From Primulina eburnea (lineage: Eukaryota > Streptophyta > Magnoliopsida > Lamiales > Gesneriaceae): DNA of 64,000 nt. The DNA is taken from assembly GCF_022965805.1 (NCBI RefSeq), contig NC_133106.1, forward strand, positions 37,065,913 through 37,129,912. Reading direction: 5' to 3'. The notes under the pieces were generated by a model, which had not been told where the DNA came from, did not search any database, and worked only from the letters and a program-made list of their open reading frames with translations. Position numbers and translations under genes: made by a program. Shown here in pieces: positions 23,521 to 35,661 of the stretch (position 1 is the stretch's first letter; every line of letters starts with the position of its first letter).

Positions 23521-25011
23521 GAAAAAAAACTAAGAGGTTAGGAAATAGTGGAAATGATAAGCAGCTCTACTTATCATTCTGATAACTACGATACGTTATT
23601 GTGCTTATTTTTAAGAGGTTCATTGAACGTATCAATCAAGGTGGGGCCTATCAAGCCGGCCCCCTTATTATTGTTTTCGGCTCGGGATTCTCAGCTGGGC
23701 TTCGTGGGATTTGCTGAGCGTAAGGTTTTTATTTTTTTATTTGTCTTCTATCCCAATATAATTCAATTAAATAATATTTAATTTAAAAAATTATGATTTA
23801 TCCTTCTTCTTTTCTACAGTATAGACAGCAAATATTTGGTATATTAACAATTATCGTCACAAATATTTCAATTTAATTTTGATCCGATATGATTTTACAA
23901 AAAAATTAATGCTTAAAAAATTATTTATGAACACAAAATTTGACGTGATTCATTTAATGCATGTAATGGTCCATTGGATATTTATATAAATAAGGGTGTC
24001 ATTAGTGTGCTGCTGGGAATCTGGTCATGAGTTAGTCTTGAAAATAAAATTAAAAGAGTTTAGTTTTGAAATTAAAGAATGTGTTGCCATAAAAGATAAA
24101 ATTTATTTATTTTATTGATGCTTTTATTTAATAATAATGATATACATCGAAATTGAGTTTTGTTGATGATAATATATCTGAATATAATTTTTTTTATTTA
24201 AAAAAAATTATTTCCTTATAAAAATATAGTTTTCATATTTTGTAAGCATCTCTACTAAAAAAATATATATATGTAAGATAAAATTTGTATATATAAAAAA
24301 AATTGTGGAAAAGGGTGTGGATAGTAGGGCGAGAGAAATATGTGAACAGGGCGAGAAACATGTGTGTTACATTTGAATCTCGATGTTGTTGTTGTGTTGA
24401 AGTTTCAATCTTGTTGTTGTGTTGAAGTCTCAATCACAACATCTAATCAAAATTATTATTAGAGAGTTGTTTATTGAACTTGATTTCGGATTCACAAAAG
24501 TTTGCATTAATTGTTATTTAGTTATTTTCAGTGATAAAAGTTCAAGATGAACTATACTCTCTCATGTTAAGGAAATTGGCTTTTTATTATTCATTAGTAT
24601 TTTTATTATGTGTAAACTGACTATTTATTTTGTGAATTTTTTGTCCCGATGCACCATAATTGTTTGTTTCTTATTTCATTTACATAAAATCTCTGTGTGT
24701 TTGGACTATTATGCTGCATGTTGTGTTAGGCGTCACAACACCGCACACAACACTTAAATCTGAAACACACAAATATTTAATTATACAATTATTTTATGTT
24801 AAACAATTCTTTTAGTTTTGATGCTGATTTTTTTTTATGGATTGACATATTTGTTTTTTATGTATTGCTTTTTATTTCAAATTATTCCGAAAATAATAAT
24901 TGTATAATATTTTTTATGTCGATGGAACCCACGGTTGTTACCCTTCAATACGCATTGGATAACCCTTCAATTCAACACAATAGCATGCAAACATATTTGA
25001 TAATTGATAAA
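23521..25011. other. AT-rich spacer
   Basis: Promoter side of the TPR gene followed by AT-rich DNA. No gene or complete element seen. Confidence 0.45.
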
Positions 25012-25185
25012 AAATTGTGTGAGACGGCTAACAGATCGTATTTTGTGAGACGTCTCTCTTATTTGGGTCATTCACGAAATTTTTTATTTTTTATGCTAAA
25101 ACTATTACTTTTTATTATGAATATCGGTAAGGTTTATCCATCTCACAGATAAAGATTCGTGAGATTAGTCTCACAAGAGAGTTAG
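25012..25185. repeat. GTGTGAGACGG MITE, copy 2
   Basis: Begins TTGTGTGAGACGG and contains the family's TTATTTGGGTCATTCA and ATTACTTTTTATTATGAATATCGG; ends near CTCACAAGAGAG. Confidence 0.75.
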
Positions 25186-25896
25186 TCTTGATAATTTAGT
25201 CTGAAAAGTTTTGATAAATAAATTAAACTAACGACCATTGGTGTGTGTTGTATGTGTCTATAATGAACCTCTTAAATTTCACAATATATTTGAATACAAT
25301 AATAGGCATTGAATGTGTCATGTTTTCGAACGTCCTGCTTGGCCACGAGCCGTTGGGACATTTAATATTCCATCTAAACAATTAAATAATCTATAAATTA
25401 TTTATTGTTCCGTAGCTGTTCTCGTCTAAACATTTTATGCATGCTCTTCTTATTAAATGGGCCATTTCGTACACTAAAAACTTCTATATATTTTTATATT
25501 TTAAAAATATGTTTAGATTTTATAAATGCATATCATATCTAAAACCATTAACTGAAAAATTGAAGTTGTTTTAAATGAGTTATGAGAGAATGCCTGCAAC
25601 ATCTTCTTCTTTCAAGTTTTAATATATAAAGTAATTAAATTTACAAGTTATAAAAAAAGCGAGAAAAAAATCATAAGCTAACAATAGTTTTTCAAAACAG
25701 AAATAGAAAACTGAAAATCAGATTTTGATCATTGAGTGATTATAATGTTACTTTATTATTATGATTGTAGAAGTCAAATTTTGATCCATCATATTATAGA
25801 TTTTAATTAAAAAACTAACACATGATCTGAATTTAAGAAACTCACAATATGAATATTTTTGAAACCAAAAATTGATATTTTGTTAAGAATGACAAA

Positions 25897-26072
25897 AACT
25901 TGTGTGAGACGGTTTCACGAGTCGTATTTTGTGAGGTTGATATCTTATTTGAGTCATTCATGAAAAATTATTACTTTTTATGCTAAGAATATTATTTTTT
26001 ATTGTGAATATCGGTAAGATTCACCCGTCTCACAGATAAAATATTTGTGAGACCGTCTCACAAAAGACATAC
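25897..26072. repeat. GTGTGAGACGG MITE, copy 3
   Basis: One of the best preserved copies. It starts CTTGTGTGAGACGGTTTCAC and ends GTGAGACCGTCTCACAAAAG, so the two ends are inverted repeats of each other. Confidence 0.8.
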
Positions 26073-26089
26073 TATTAAGAATAAAGCTT

Positions 26090-26207
26090 TTATAAGATGG
26101 TTTGACAGATCTTTATTCGTGAGACGCGTCAAAATTATCTATATTTACAATAAAAAAATATATTAATTTTTACAAATAACTCAAATAAAATATTCATCTC
26201 ACATTTA
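26090..26207. repeat. GTGTGAGACGG MITE, copy 4 (inverted, partial)
   Basis: Reverse orientation relative to copy 3 and only about 20 bp from it. It keeps TTATTCGTGAGACG and TTTACAATAAAAA, but its outer ends are degraded. Confidence 0.6.
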
Positions 26208-26215
26208 CAAAGGCT

Positions 26216-28435
26216 CGATAAACAGTATCCACACTCATTCTATCCAAATAATTTAATTAATTTTTATGATATGATTGGTGCGCAATAACTTTATTAGCTG
26301 AGCAGATATTTTATCAATATTTTTTACTGTCACTCGTTGGCCCCACCTTACCACTTCGACAATTCAGTTGAGCATTACCCGACAGTCTTTGCTTTCGTGA
26401 TTATTATAAATAGTAAATTGCAGTACTCTATATTCATATGTATTTAGAGCAATAATATCAAATACCACGATATTTCATATAAAAATATCGCGAGAAAGTG
26501 AGCGTTTGGTCTCGGCAGGGAACGAATACAATGTCAAGTTGTCAGCGTCGGATTTGCGTTTTCAATAAAAATATTACGGTTTGTTCATACTTATGGTCGT
26601 GTGGTTCTCCCTGCTTCAATATCAAAACTAGCCTATGCCAACCTATCCTATATTTCTTTTTAAATTAAATAAATAAATAAGTATTAGTTTTTTAGAAAAA
26701 AAATGGCTTAATTTAATAATAACACTACGTAAAACATGAGATCGAGAAAGAAAATCTGTCCACTAAAATTTACATGACTTTTGCTATTTTTTTTAGTAAA
26801 CAGTTTTGCTTTGATCGATTCGATATTCGACACACTCAGATCACGTTCGTACGCATGTATACAAGTCGAATTTTTTTCGGTTGATAGATTGTTTACAAGA
26901 TATATATATAAGAATAGGGACCACGATAATAATGTGAATTGCTTACCAAACGAAATTGGATGGTAGCTGAATTAGAATACCCCCGTGAGGCGAGTCTTGT
27001 AATATTGTGGGTCAACTTAAAACACAGCTTCAACACAATTCCAGTCCAATATTATTTTATTTAATTATGTGTGCTTATGGTATATAATAAGGATCTAATT
27101 GCATCTACTCTGGGTCTCCAGATAAGACTATTTTTCGAAAGCTACGTTTGATTTTAATATGCTTATAATGGATTAAAATGATTTTTTTCAAAATATGATG
27201 GATTATTATATTGATAAAATGCATGTTTATCCAATTTGTGACCGGAAAGTATTTAATTATATGAACCATGTTAGGAGAGTACTGATCGAATAATGATGTT
27301 TGAGTCGATGTACGATTTAAAAATAATTTAAGTTTTATTGTTATCGACTTCAATTCGTTTGCGAAATGACACATAAATAAATGTAAATTTTTTATTTAAT
27401 CAGGTCATTTTTTATATCGTCGAAATAATCAATTACATGATTTTATTTTGGATGGTCGACAATTATACACACATCACCGCGTGGAAAACACTTGTTTACC
27501 TTCAGAGTCATAAATTTGGTTTGTGTTCATCGGGTCTGCTCGTCTCACCACACAATTTAAGTGTGTTGGGTTAAAAAAAATTCAACCAATTTAAAGGCGG
27601 GCCAACCATTGCAAGTCGTGGGCATAGTCGGGCTTGGGTTTGACTGCGAGTCTGAAATTTTTTTATACTATTGATTTATGTTGAAACATGTATTTTTTTA
27701 ATGAATTTTTTTTATTAATTACTTTTTAAAAAATGTTGACGTGTGAAATCATTAGTTAGAAATTTCATTGATATTTTTTATAAATATTTATTTATTTATG
27801 AAATGAAAATTTTAATTAATTATAATGACCTTTTAAATTTATTATATTTTTTTAGGTTAACTCGCCTAACAACCCACATTGGGGCTGGAGCCACTCCTTA
27901 CCAAGTCAAATTGTTGGTTTTTCTGTTTGACAACTGTATTTATCTCAAGAAGGAATTCCGTTGATGAAGTAAGTAAGCGTTCGATCAATTACAGTAAATC
28001 GACTATCCCTCTTCTCGGACAAGCTTATCACATAGAACTTGCTCGGTGTAGTTTACTTGACTAGCATGATTTACAAGTTATTACGTTAGCACGAGAGTTT
28101 ATCCAGTGTGAATCATAGAGTAATGACAACGTTTACCAACTTAATTTAAAAAAAAAAACAATTATTTGCCATGGCATTAGAGACCGAATTTAGGGACCAC
28201 AAATAATTTTGTTCTGTAGTTTGCATGATCTAGATAATTACATGGATTCAACATATGTGGCTAGAAAAAAATCAACTGAATAATAAAGAAACTCGTTTGA
28301 TTTTTTGTATCTCCTCATCCTACATGTGTTGTTGTGCTTGGAATTTTTATTAATGCCCGTGATTCGTTTCAACATCAAAGAACGCTCACATACTCATCAT
28401 TCTTGACACGCAAAATGGGATGCTCTATCGAATTA
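26216..28435. other. AT-rich spacer
   Basis: No conserved coding sequence. A less AT-rich part around 27590-28130 has short open frames but no domain I recognise. Confidence 0.45.
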
Positions 28436-28442
28436 TACATAC

Positions 28443-28500
<58 letters not shown>
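28436..28500. repeat. (CATA)n/(TA)n microsatellite
   Basis: About five CATA/ACAT units run straight into about 20 TA units. Frames across it are artefacts. Confidence 0.92.
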
Positions 28501-28505
<5 letters not shown>

Positions 28506-28659
28506 GTTATAAAGAGTTGATATCGGTAGATATATAATTTAAAAAAATTGATATATATAGATAATTTATGTAGCCATAAAAATGCATCTGTTTTTTTTTT
28601 TATAATTGAAATTAAGATCATTGTTTGAGAGAACCATGGCTACACTGTAGCATGTGCAG

Positions 28660-28870
28660 TGAAGATTATGCCCATGCTGAAACAGCAAGTGGTTTCAAAT
28701 ATTGTACAAGTTCGTAGAAACTCCAATAAAGTAGTCCATAATATTGCTCATTTTGCTTATTATTACCCTTAATCTTTTGTTTGAGTTAATGACGAGTTTC
28801 CTTCTTGGTTGAGTAGACTTATAATGGATGACTTTAAATAATAAAATTACGAGTTTTCCGTAAAAAAAAA
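28660..28870 (+). mobile_element. 5'-truncated LINE tail (degraded)
   Basis: The frame VRRNSNKVVHNIAHFA matches the conserved RxxNxxAHxLA end of the RNase H domain at the C-terminus of plant L1-type LINEs. It is followed by the usual EFPSWL and LIMDD text, an ATAAAATTA stretch and a terminal A run at 28862-28870. Stops interrupt the frame. Target duplications were not found. Confidence 0.6.
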
Positions 28871-29593
28871 CATTATCATTTTTTAAAATATATGTATTTC
28901 GATATTTCGCAAAATAATTGTTTTAAAAAGTGGAGTCTAATCAACAGATATATAAAAATAAAAGTCTCGTTAAAGTAAAATCTATCGTATTAAAGAAAGG
29001 GTATCAAGGCTCTTTTTCTTTCAAAAAAGAGAAAAAAAGAAGAAGAAAAAAGAGCATAATTGATGGAACCACTAGCTGCCACGTCCTGCTCGTCGTCGTA
29101 TCAATGCACTGGGAAATGAAAATCCTTTTTTCAGACGAAAAGATATATAAATCCACGATATATTTTTAGACGAGATGATAAAATATCAAAGAATTCAAAA
29201 ATATTACTTTTTATCTTATAAAAAAATAAATATATTAATAGCCTTTTAAAAATTAAAGATGAATTGGTGGAGGAAAGTGATGGATGGGGCCCACGTATGA
29301 ATATAATAAAAAAAATATATGCGGTGTAAAATAAAAGAAATAAAATATATATTTTTTATTACTTTTTTAAAAAGGAAGTAAATAAATGAAGAGCGGCTGC
29401 TGTCGACTGGTTAAGCTGGCTTGGCCGAGTTCAGTGGAGCCCCCCATTTCGGGTTTGATTCGTTCAGAGACCAAATCCACTTTATAGATGGACATTATAT
29501 ACTAGCATGTAAAATATTAAAAATCTATATAATTTATATTTTATTTTATAAAATTTATCATAAAAATTATGATGTTTATAAAAGATTATGTCA
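28871..29593. other. AT-rich spacer
   Basis: Purine-rich and AT-rich sequence without a recognisable gene or element. Confidence 0.4.
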
Positions 29594-30209
29594 TCTATAC
29601 TATTATATTAATATACTATTATATTAAGTGTGAGAGCACTTAAGGATAAACCAGATTACATCGGATTCTCTGATGACAGTGCAAGCAGTCATTAACCCAG
29701 CAGATGACTATGGATACAATGGGGTCTTTGCAACAAAGACTAGGAATTTTTGGCTTCTCATGCCCATTTAAAATTAGAACATGTCTTGCGCACCGCAAAT
29801 GGTGTTGCGCACTCGTTAGCCTCTTTTGCTGTTTCCTCTCCCTCACCTTTCGTGTGGATTTGTAGAGAGTTTCCTATTTGGTTAGTAAAGCTTGTAATCG
29901 AGGATCTTACTCCGATTTGAATAAAATTACATGTTTTTCTGTCAAAAAAAAAAGTGTGAGGGTCTCATAGTAACTACCTAGAGAGGACACCAACCTTTTT
30001 TTTCCACTTTTACCCTTATATGATATTAATATTACATTTTTGTTTTTTGTTTTTTGTTTTATTTCAACACACACTTTTATTTTTATTTTTTTCATTTCAA
30101 CCATTAAATATAAATTTATTCCCTCCATAATTTGTCAAATTTCATTTTAGTACATCGATAATAATAAAAAAGATTGTAAACACACGCAACGCGTGTGCAT
30201 AATAACTGG
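29594..30209 (+). mobile_element. Helitron-like element split by a LINE
   Basis: Begins A/TCTATACTATT and ends with a hairpin (CACACGC, AAC, GCGTGTG at about 30180-30197) followed by CTGG and T, the CTRR plus A/T insertion rule of Helitrons. The interior matches the inverted element at 30659-30920, for example TATGATATTAATATTACA. Positions 29635-29951 are a later LINE insertion. It is non-autonomous: no Rep/helicase coding is present. Confidence 0.65.
29635..29951 (+). mobile_element. 5'-truncated L1-type LINE insertion
   Basis: Flanked by a perfect 9-bp target duplication AAGTGTGAG (29626-29634 and 29952-29960) and ending in a poly(A) run. The frame ANGVAHSLASFAVSSPSPF, then ICREFPIWLVKLVIED, ending before ATAAAATTACATG is the C-terminal end of a LINE ORF2 RNase H domain. 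Only about 317 bp of the 3' end was copied, as is usual for target-primed insertion. Confidence 0.82.
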
Positions 30210-30658
30210 TATAAATTAGGATAAAATATTTATTTCCAATGTTTTTTCTTTATCTAGCGATTTACTGTTTATCGTCATCACGAGTTAGGTTTTAAATTTC
30301 GAGTTTTTTATGTCTTATATTGACATAATTATCCTTCATATTGACATATGACATCTTATATGAAAAAAAATCAAGATAAATCCACGAAGATACAAAATTG
30401 ACTTATTTTATTCAAATTTAAACATAAGAAAATTTGTTGACATCGTATCCAACTTTAAACAAGAGGATATAAGAATTTTCAATCATCATTAAATTGGTAT
30501 TTATTTTTTTTAAAAAAAAACTATTGTCTTCGTTCAAATTTGTGATAAAGATTCTAATCCGACTATACTCATAAAAAAAATTATTTTTTTATCAAACTTA
30601 TTATTCTTCATGTCCAATATGCATTGAATCGATATTAACTCTTACACACACATATATA
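30210..30658. other. AT-rich spacer between inverted elements
   Basis: Separates the two Helitron-like copies. No gene visible. Confidence 0.5.
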
Positions 30659-30920
30659 CTAGTTACTCTGCACACGTGTTTCGTGTGTGTACAATATTTT
30701 TTATCATTATTGATGGACTAAAGTGAAATTTGACGAAGTATAGAGGGATTAATTGATATTTGAATGGTTGAAATAAAAAAATAAAAATAAAAAGCGTTTG
30801 TTGAAATTTAAAAAAACAAAAACAAAAGTGTAATATTAATATCATATGAGGGTAAAACTGGAAAAAAAGTTGGTGTTAGTTATTATCATATATTCACACT
30901 TAATAATATAGTAAATATCC
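30659..30920 (-). mobile_element. Helitron-like element, inverted copy
   Basis: On the minus strand it ends with hairpin CACACG/CGTGTG and then CTAG plus T. The interior matches the 29594 copy in reverse orientation (GTGTAATATTAATATCATATGAGGGTAAAA). The 5' end near 30905-30920 reads ACTATATTATTAAGTGTGA and lacks a clear TC start. Confidence 0.6.
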
Positions 30921-33347
30921 GTGAGACTGTATCATAAAAAAATTAATTTTATTTTATTTTAGAATATATATAAATGGTTAGCAACGACGATATAAAGTTT
31001 AGAAACGAATCAAAACACAATCGTCAGTTCAAGATTTTGTTAGATCTTTGAAGAGGTAAAACATACAGACCCAAAATCCCTACCTTCCCAACATTTTCTG
31101 AGACCGGATTTCAAATCCTTCTAGTTTATCTATTTAGTTTTCCTCTCACGTCCGCCTAAATCCATCTCATCTCGAGTCACACACATCCTTGAACGATTCA
31201 ATGAGAATCACCCAAAAAATATTTTACGAGAAAATGTAAGAGATATCGGCTTTCGACATTATGAAGGGATCTCACGAGTTCATCACGCAGCATGAGATCA
31301 TGACATGAAGTCATTTTCTTGACTAACATATCCTAATAAAATCAATGAGTTTAACACACGTTAAGTTTTAATTATAAGTGCAATTTTATTTTTTATTATG
31401 AAAGCAATAGCTTCGCCAACTTTTCCCGATAAATTAAGTGAATCCGATATGAAACATTGGAATTATTCGCGACTGATTTAGTACCTGAAACCAATTAAAA
31501 TACTTCTGATTGGTTATAATTTGAATCATTCGTTTATATCGTACGAATATTATTGGTAGGAATATATATACTTTTAAATTACTTCTATTTTTTCTTTCTT
31601 TCTTTTTTAGATTAAAAACGCGTGAATTTTAATGTAAAATACCTATGGATCAACTTTTTTTTTACCAGGATAATAAAAAATTCGTAAGAAGAAAATAAAT
31701 AACTATGTAACAATAAAGACCTCAATTTATTATATCTGTCTGTATTTTTTTTCTTCAAAAGGTGAAATCGTTCACTTTAAGCGTCCCTCACCTCCGACCC
31801 GACAGAATTATGAGAAGCTACTCGTTGAGAGCATTGGCGGAGCCACATGCCCATGTACCCGGGCTAGCTCGGGTGACCTAATTTTTTTTAAAAATTTATA
31901 TGTAACTTTTGTATAATTTTGGAATAATATGATATTAGTTCAGATAGATTAATTTAAAATAATAAAAAATTTTAGAGTTTAAAATTCTAGTATGGACATA
32001 ACTATATTTATAGCTATGTCACTGGTTGAGAGCATTTATGATATCATATTCTTTTTAAAGTTTATGTTACATTTTAATTATAATAAAAATTGTTTAGGAG
32101 TATTTTGTCATTTTGTACGTCTAGCCCCCTCTCCCTCTTTATATATAGTACAAATAACATCAACATTATATGACTGATATGCATATTCCAAATAAGTACG
32201 TGTCTGATTTTATTTTATTTTTAAAAATATTTGATTATTTATCTTTTCATCCCAAAAGAATATTTATATTATATTTTATGGAAAGAAACTACAACTTAAG
32301 ATGTTTTTATATGCAATCTTTAAGCAATACAAACTTTAACATGTATACTAAGTCACCGATTATTAAAAGTAGCTCAATACTTTTTTGGACCGTCCCGTCG
32401 TTTATATAATGTTATTTACTTGATTAACATGATTTGCAAGTTTTTGTGTCGAAAAATATTGATAGCGAGTTTTTATATCATTAAAAAAATCGATACCTTT
32501 CATTTGAAGTTAAAAATTCGGGGCCGGCAAGGTTGTAGCCTGTAATTGGTACGGATTAAGCCCAGTTTCCATTCTATAACTAATTGGAGTGGCAGCCTAA
32601 GGAGAGTGATAAGACCTAAGGAGAGTGACAAGAGTAGATACCCTATGACCCAAACAGTATCCAATCAAAATTGTAACAAAAAAGAAATCATATACAATGG
32701 TCCTATCTCACTATATATTGTTATGTTATTTATATGTAGAACCGTAAATTCGAATTTGGCCTATTGCGTCAACATGTCCTGCCATTAAAAAATCGGATTG
32801 ACTTGTGATTTTTATTGCTCGTTTTGAGGTGACCGACACGAGTCAATGTGAGGTTTTGAATTTTGAAAGCGTCTTCAATTGAATGTTTATGTGATGTCGA
32901 AAAATATTGATGTAGAATCAAAAATACTATTCACATCAATATTTTCCAATTCTACGTTATCATTCCGTGAAAAAGACTAAAAATCAAATCATAACTTACA
33001 TTATATTACTGAAACACAAAATTGAATACTAACAAGATCAAAACACAAAACAAGCTAACTTAGCTAACATTTTGATTATTTTCCTATATTTAATGTTGAT
33101 TTTGTTTACGGTAATAATTTTGTAGTTTTAGTTCATGTTTTTTTGTCATAATTAATCGTAGTCTATAACTTTCTTTCATACACTTATTTATTTTATTACA
33201 CGATATTGGATCTATGATCTTTTTATAATAATATTTATAAAAATGGTATGTTTTTATTATTTTGTTTAACGTATATTACTAGACATCGGTAATTCTATTT
33301 AACAATATTATACCATCGAGAGAAAGGAACCAATTTTTAACTTTTGA
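30921..33347. other. AT-rich spacer, possible decayed transposon
   Basis: No conserved gene. GGCGGAGCCACATG near 31842 looks like one end of a hAT-type element, and AGCCCCCTCTCCC near 32110 may be its degraded partner, but they do not pair well enough to annotate. Confidence 0.4.
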
Positions 33348-33480
33348 CTAGATCTCTTGTGATATGGTCTCACGAATTTTTATCTGTGAGTAATACTTTT
33401 TCATGGATGACTCTAATAAGAGATACTGTCTTCCAAAATACTTTTTACAATAAAAAGTATCGATATTTACAATAAAAAAT
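33348..33480. repeat. GTGTGAGACGG MITE, copy 5 (inverted)
   Basis: Starts GATCTCTTGTGATATGGTCTCAC and contains ATACTTTTTCATGGATGACTC in reverse sense relative to copy 3. Confidence 0.7.
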
Positions 33481-33483
33481 TTG

Positions 33484-33615
33484 AGTAGGTCTCTTGTGAT
33501 ACGGTTAACCCTATCGATATTTACAATAAAAAGTAATACTTTTTTATGGATGACTCAAATAAGATATCTGTCTTCCAAAATACGACCTGTGAAAACGTCT
33601 CACACAGTTTTTACA
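33484..33615. repeat. GTGTGAGACGG MITE, copy 6 (inverted)
   Basis: Directly follows copy 5 in the same orientation and ends AACGTCTCACACAGTTTTTA. The shared GTCTCTTGTGATA start shows that the two are head-to-tail repeats. Confidence 0.7.
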
Positions 33616-34227
33616 TTAACTTTTATCTCAAAGTATATCTTAATAGGATCTCATAATGTCAAGCTCAATGATGATAATCCGAGAGGTGAAAGCAAAAATT
33701 TGCATTTTAAAAACTTCTCCGTTTTTTAAAAAAAAATATTACATAATTATATAAATCTTTATTTAAATAATAACTCTTGATGTAATAATAATTTAATATT
33801 TTAAATGTTTTTTTTTCATTAATCAAAAAACACCCTTTTATTATTTATCTGTTTGTTCAAAAACGATAAAACTATTTATCCAAAAGATAATATATTTAAA
33901 TAAAAGATGTGATTTTTCCCAACTATCAAGAAGTATAAACAAAAGTTCGCAAAACGCAAATTCATAGCTGAGACGTCGTAAATTCATTATTTCGTAGATT
34001 AATATCCTCAAATGAGGAACCATAGAACCCCAGTTATATGGATTTCGTGTTTTATACGGATTTGGTCTACCATACAAAGGATGAAAGTCAACAATTAACC
34101 TGAGATCTAGAGCCCCTTCAGAAAATGCAATAGATTACAGAAATCCCATATCGAACTTGTCATCGATTCTTCCGTGAGTATCTCCTTCTCTCTATTGATT
34201 TTGTGTGCATATAGCGGAAAACAATAG
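33616..34227. other. Promoter side of the AVT6-type gene
   Basis: AT-rich DNA ahead of the transporter. No confident TATA box or intron was assigned. Confidence 0.4.
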
Positions 34228-35661
34228 ATGGATAGCAATTACGCGAGATTAGATGTGAAAGATGGAAACTTCAGATTCAAGAATCCATTGGGATTAGGTT
34301 CTTTAGATGAAGAAAAACATGGGTATTTACATCCCAATACAGGGGATGATTTAGATGTTGATGATGTGCTAGACTTTGATGATTTACCCCTTATATTTGG
34401 GGAAAGAAAATCTGGGTCGGATATTTATGGGGCTGTTTTTAATCTCACCACTTCTATTATTGGGGCTGGAATTATGGCTTTGCCTGCCACAATGAAAGTC
34501 TTGGGCTTGGTTTTGGGTGTGATCTTGATTGTCTTAATGGGTATTTTGTCGGAAATTAGTGTCGAAATGCTGGTACGTTTTTCAGTTCAATGTAAGGCTT
34601 CGTCATATGGTGAAGTTGTTCAGGCTGCATTGGGTAGGACAGCAAGAGTTTTATCTGAAATTTGCATTATTGTTAATAATGCTGGAGTTTTAGTCGTTTA
34701 TTTGATCATCATTGGTGATGTTATGTCGGGTTCGATTCGGCATATCGGTGTTTTTGATCAATGGCTGGGACATGGTGTTTGGGATCACAGGAAGCTAGTT
34801 ATTCTTATAGTGTTGGTGCTTTTTCTTGCTCCCCTTTGTACTTTAGACAAGATCGATTCATTGAGCATGACATCGGCTGCTTCTGTGGCACTCGCAGTGG
34901 TGTTTGTTATTGTCGCATTTGTAATTGCTTTCATTAAACTCGTACAAGGGAAAATCGAGCCTCCAAGGATGTCACCCGACTTTGGATCCAAGAAAGCTAT
35001 TCTTGATTTACTTGTTGTGATTCCCATCATGTCAAATGCTTATGTATGTCACTTTAATGTGCAACCTATTTATAACGAGCTTGAAGGGCGCACCCCTCAC
35101 AAAATGTATCGTGTAGGAAGGATCACAACGGTTATTTGTGTTCTGGTTTATGTTTCAACTGCTATTGCCGGTTACTTACTTTTCGGAAAGGATACCGAAT
35201 CTGATGTGCTCACCAACTTTGACAAGGATCTTGGAATTCGGTTTAGCACAGCTTTGAGTTACATTGTACGCATTGGGTATGTTTTTCATTTGATTTTGGT
35301 GTTCCCCGTGATTCATTTCTCGTTAAGGCAAACGGTAGACACAGTATTGTTTGAGGGACTAAATCCGCTTTCTGAGAGCAGGAAAAGGTGTTTGGTTCTT
35401 ACTGTAGTTCTCTTGGCACTTGTGTATTTAGGTTCGACTATGATTCCAAATATTTGGACTGCTTTTAAGTTTACGGGAGCAACAACAGCAGTCTCGTTGG
35501 GTTTCACTTTCCCGGCTCTAATTGCGTTAAGGTTAAGCAGAGAAGGGAATGGGTTGAGCCGCAAGGAGGTGGTGTTATCTTGGTTTATGTTAACATTGGC
35601 AACCATAGTTAGCATTGCCGGAGTTATTGGCAATATCTATGGCCTTAAAAGCGAATCATAA
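34228..35661 (+). CDS. AVT6-type vacuolar amino-acid transporter
   Basis: Single-exon protein of 477 residues in the amino-acid/auxin permease family (Pfam Aa_trans; SLC38-like AVT6 clade in Arabidopsis). AVT6 members export acidic and other amino acids from the vacuole. The acidic cytosolic N-terminus (about 1-60) ends in GERKSGSDIYGAVFNL. TM1 contains TSIIGAGIMALPATMK, the signature glycine-rich start of this family. About eleven hydrophobic helices follow, and the loop after IMSNAYVCHFNVQPIYNEL is strongly conserved in AVT6. There is no signal peptide, as expected. Flanks are AT-rich with no neighbour of related function. The substrate is inferred from the clade only. Confidence 0.92.
   Translation: MDSNYARLDVKDGNFRFKNPLGLGSLDEEKHGYLHPNTGDDLDVDDVLDFDDLPLIFGERKSGSDIYGAVFNLTTSIIGAGIMALPATMKVLGLVLGVILIVLMGILSEISVEMLVRFSVQCKASSYGEVVQAALGRTARVLSEICIIVNNAGVLVVYLIIIGDVMSGSIRHIGVFDQWLGHGVWDHRKLVILIVLVLFLAPLCTLDKIDSLSMTSAASVALAVVFVIVAFVIAFIKLVQGKIEPPRMSPDFGSKKAILDLLVVIPIMSNAYVCHFNVQPIYNELEGRTPHKMYRVGRITTVICVLVYVSTAIAGYLLFGKDTESDVLTNFDKDLGIRFSTALSYIVRIGYVFHLILVFPVIHFSLRQTVDTVLFEGLNPLSESRKRCLVLTVVLLALVYLGSTMIPNIWTAFKFTGATTAVSLGFTFPALIALRLSREGNGLSRKEVVLSWFMLTLATIVSIAGVIGNIYGLKSES

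Noticed and set aside
31842..32125. Possible hAT-type element (GGCGGAGCCA end)
   Set aside because: The opposite end does not form a convincing inverted repeat, and no target duplication was found.
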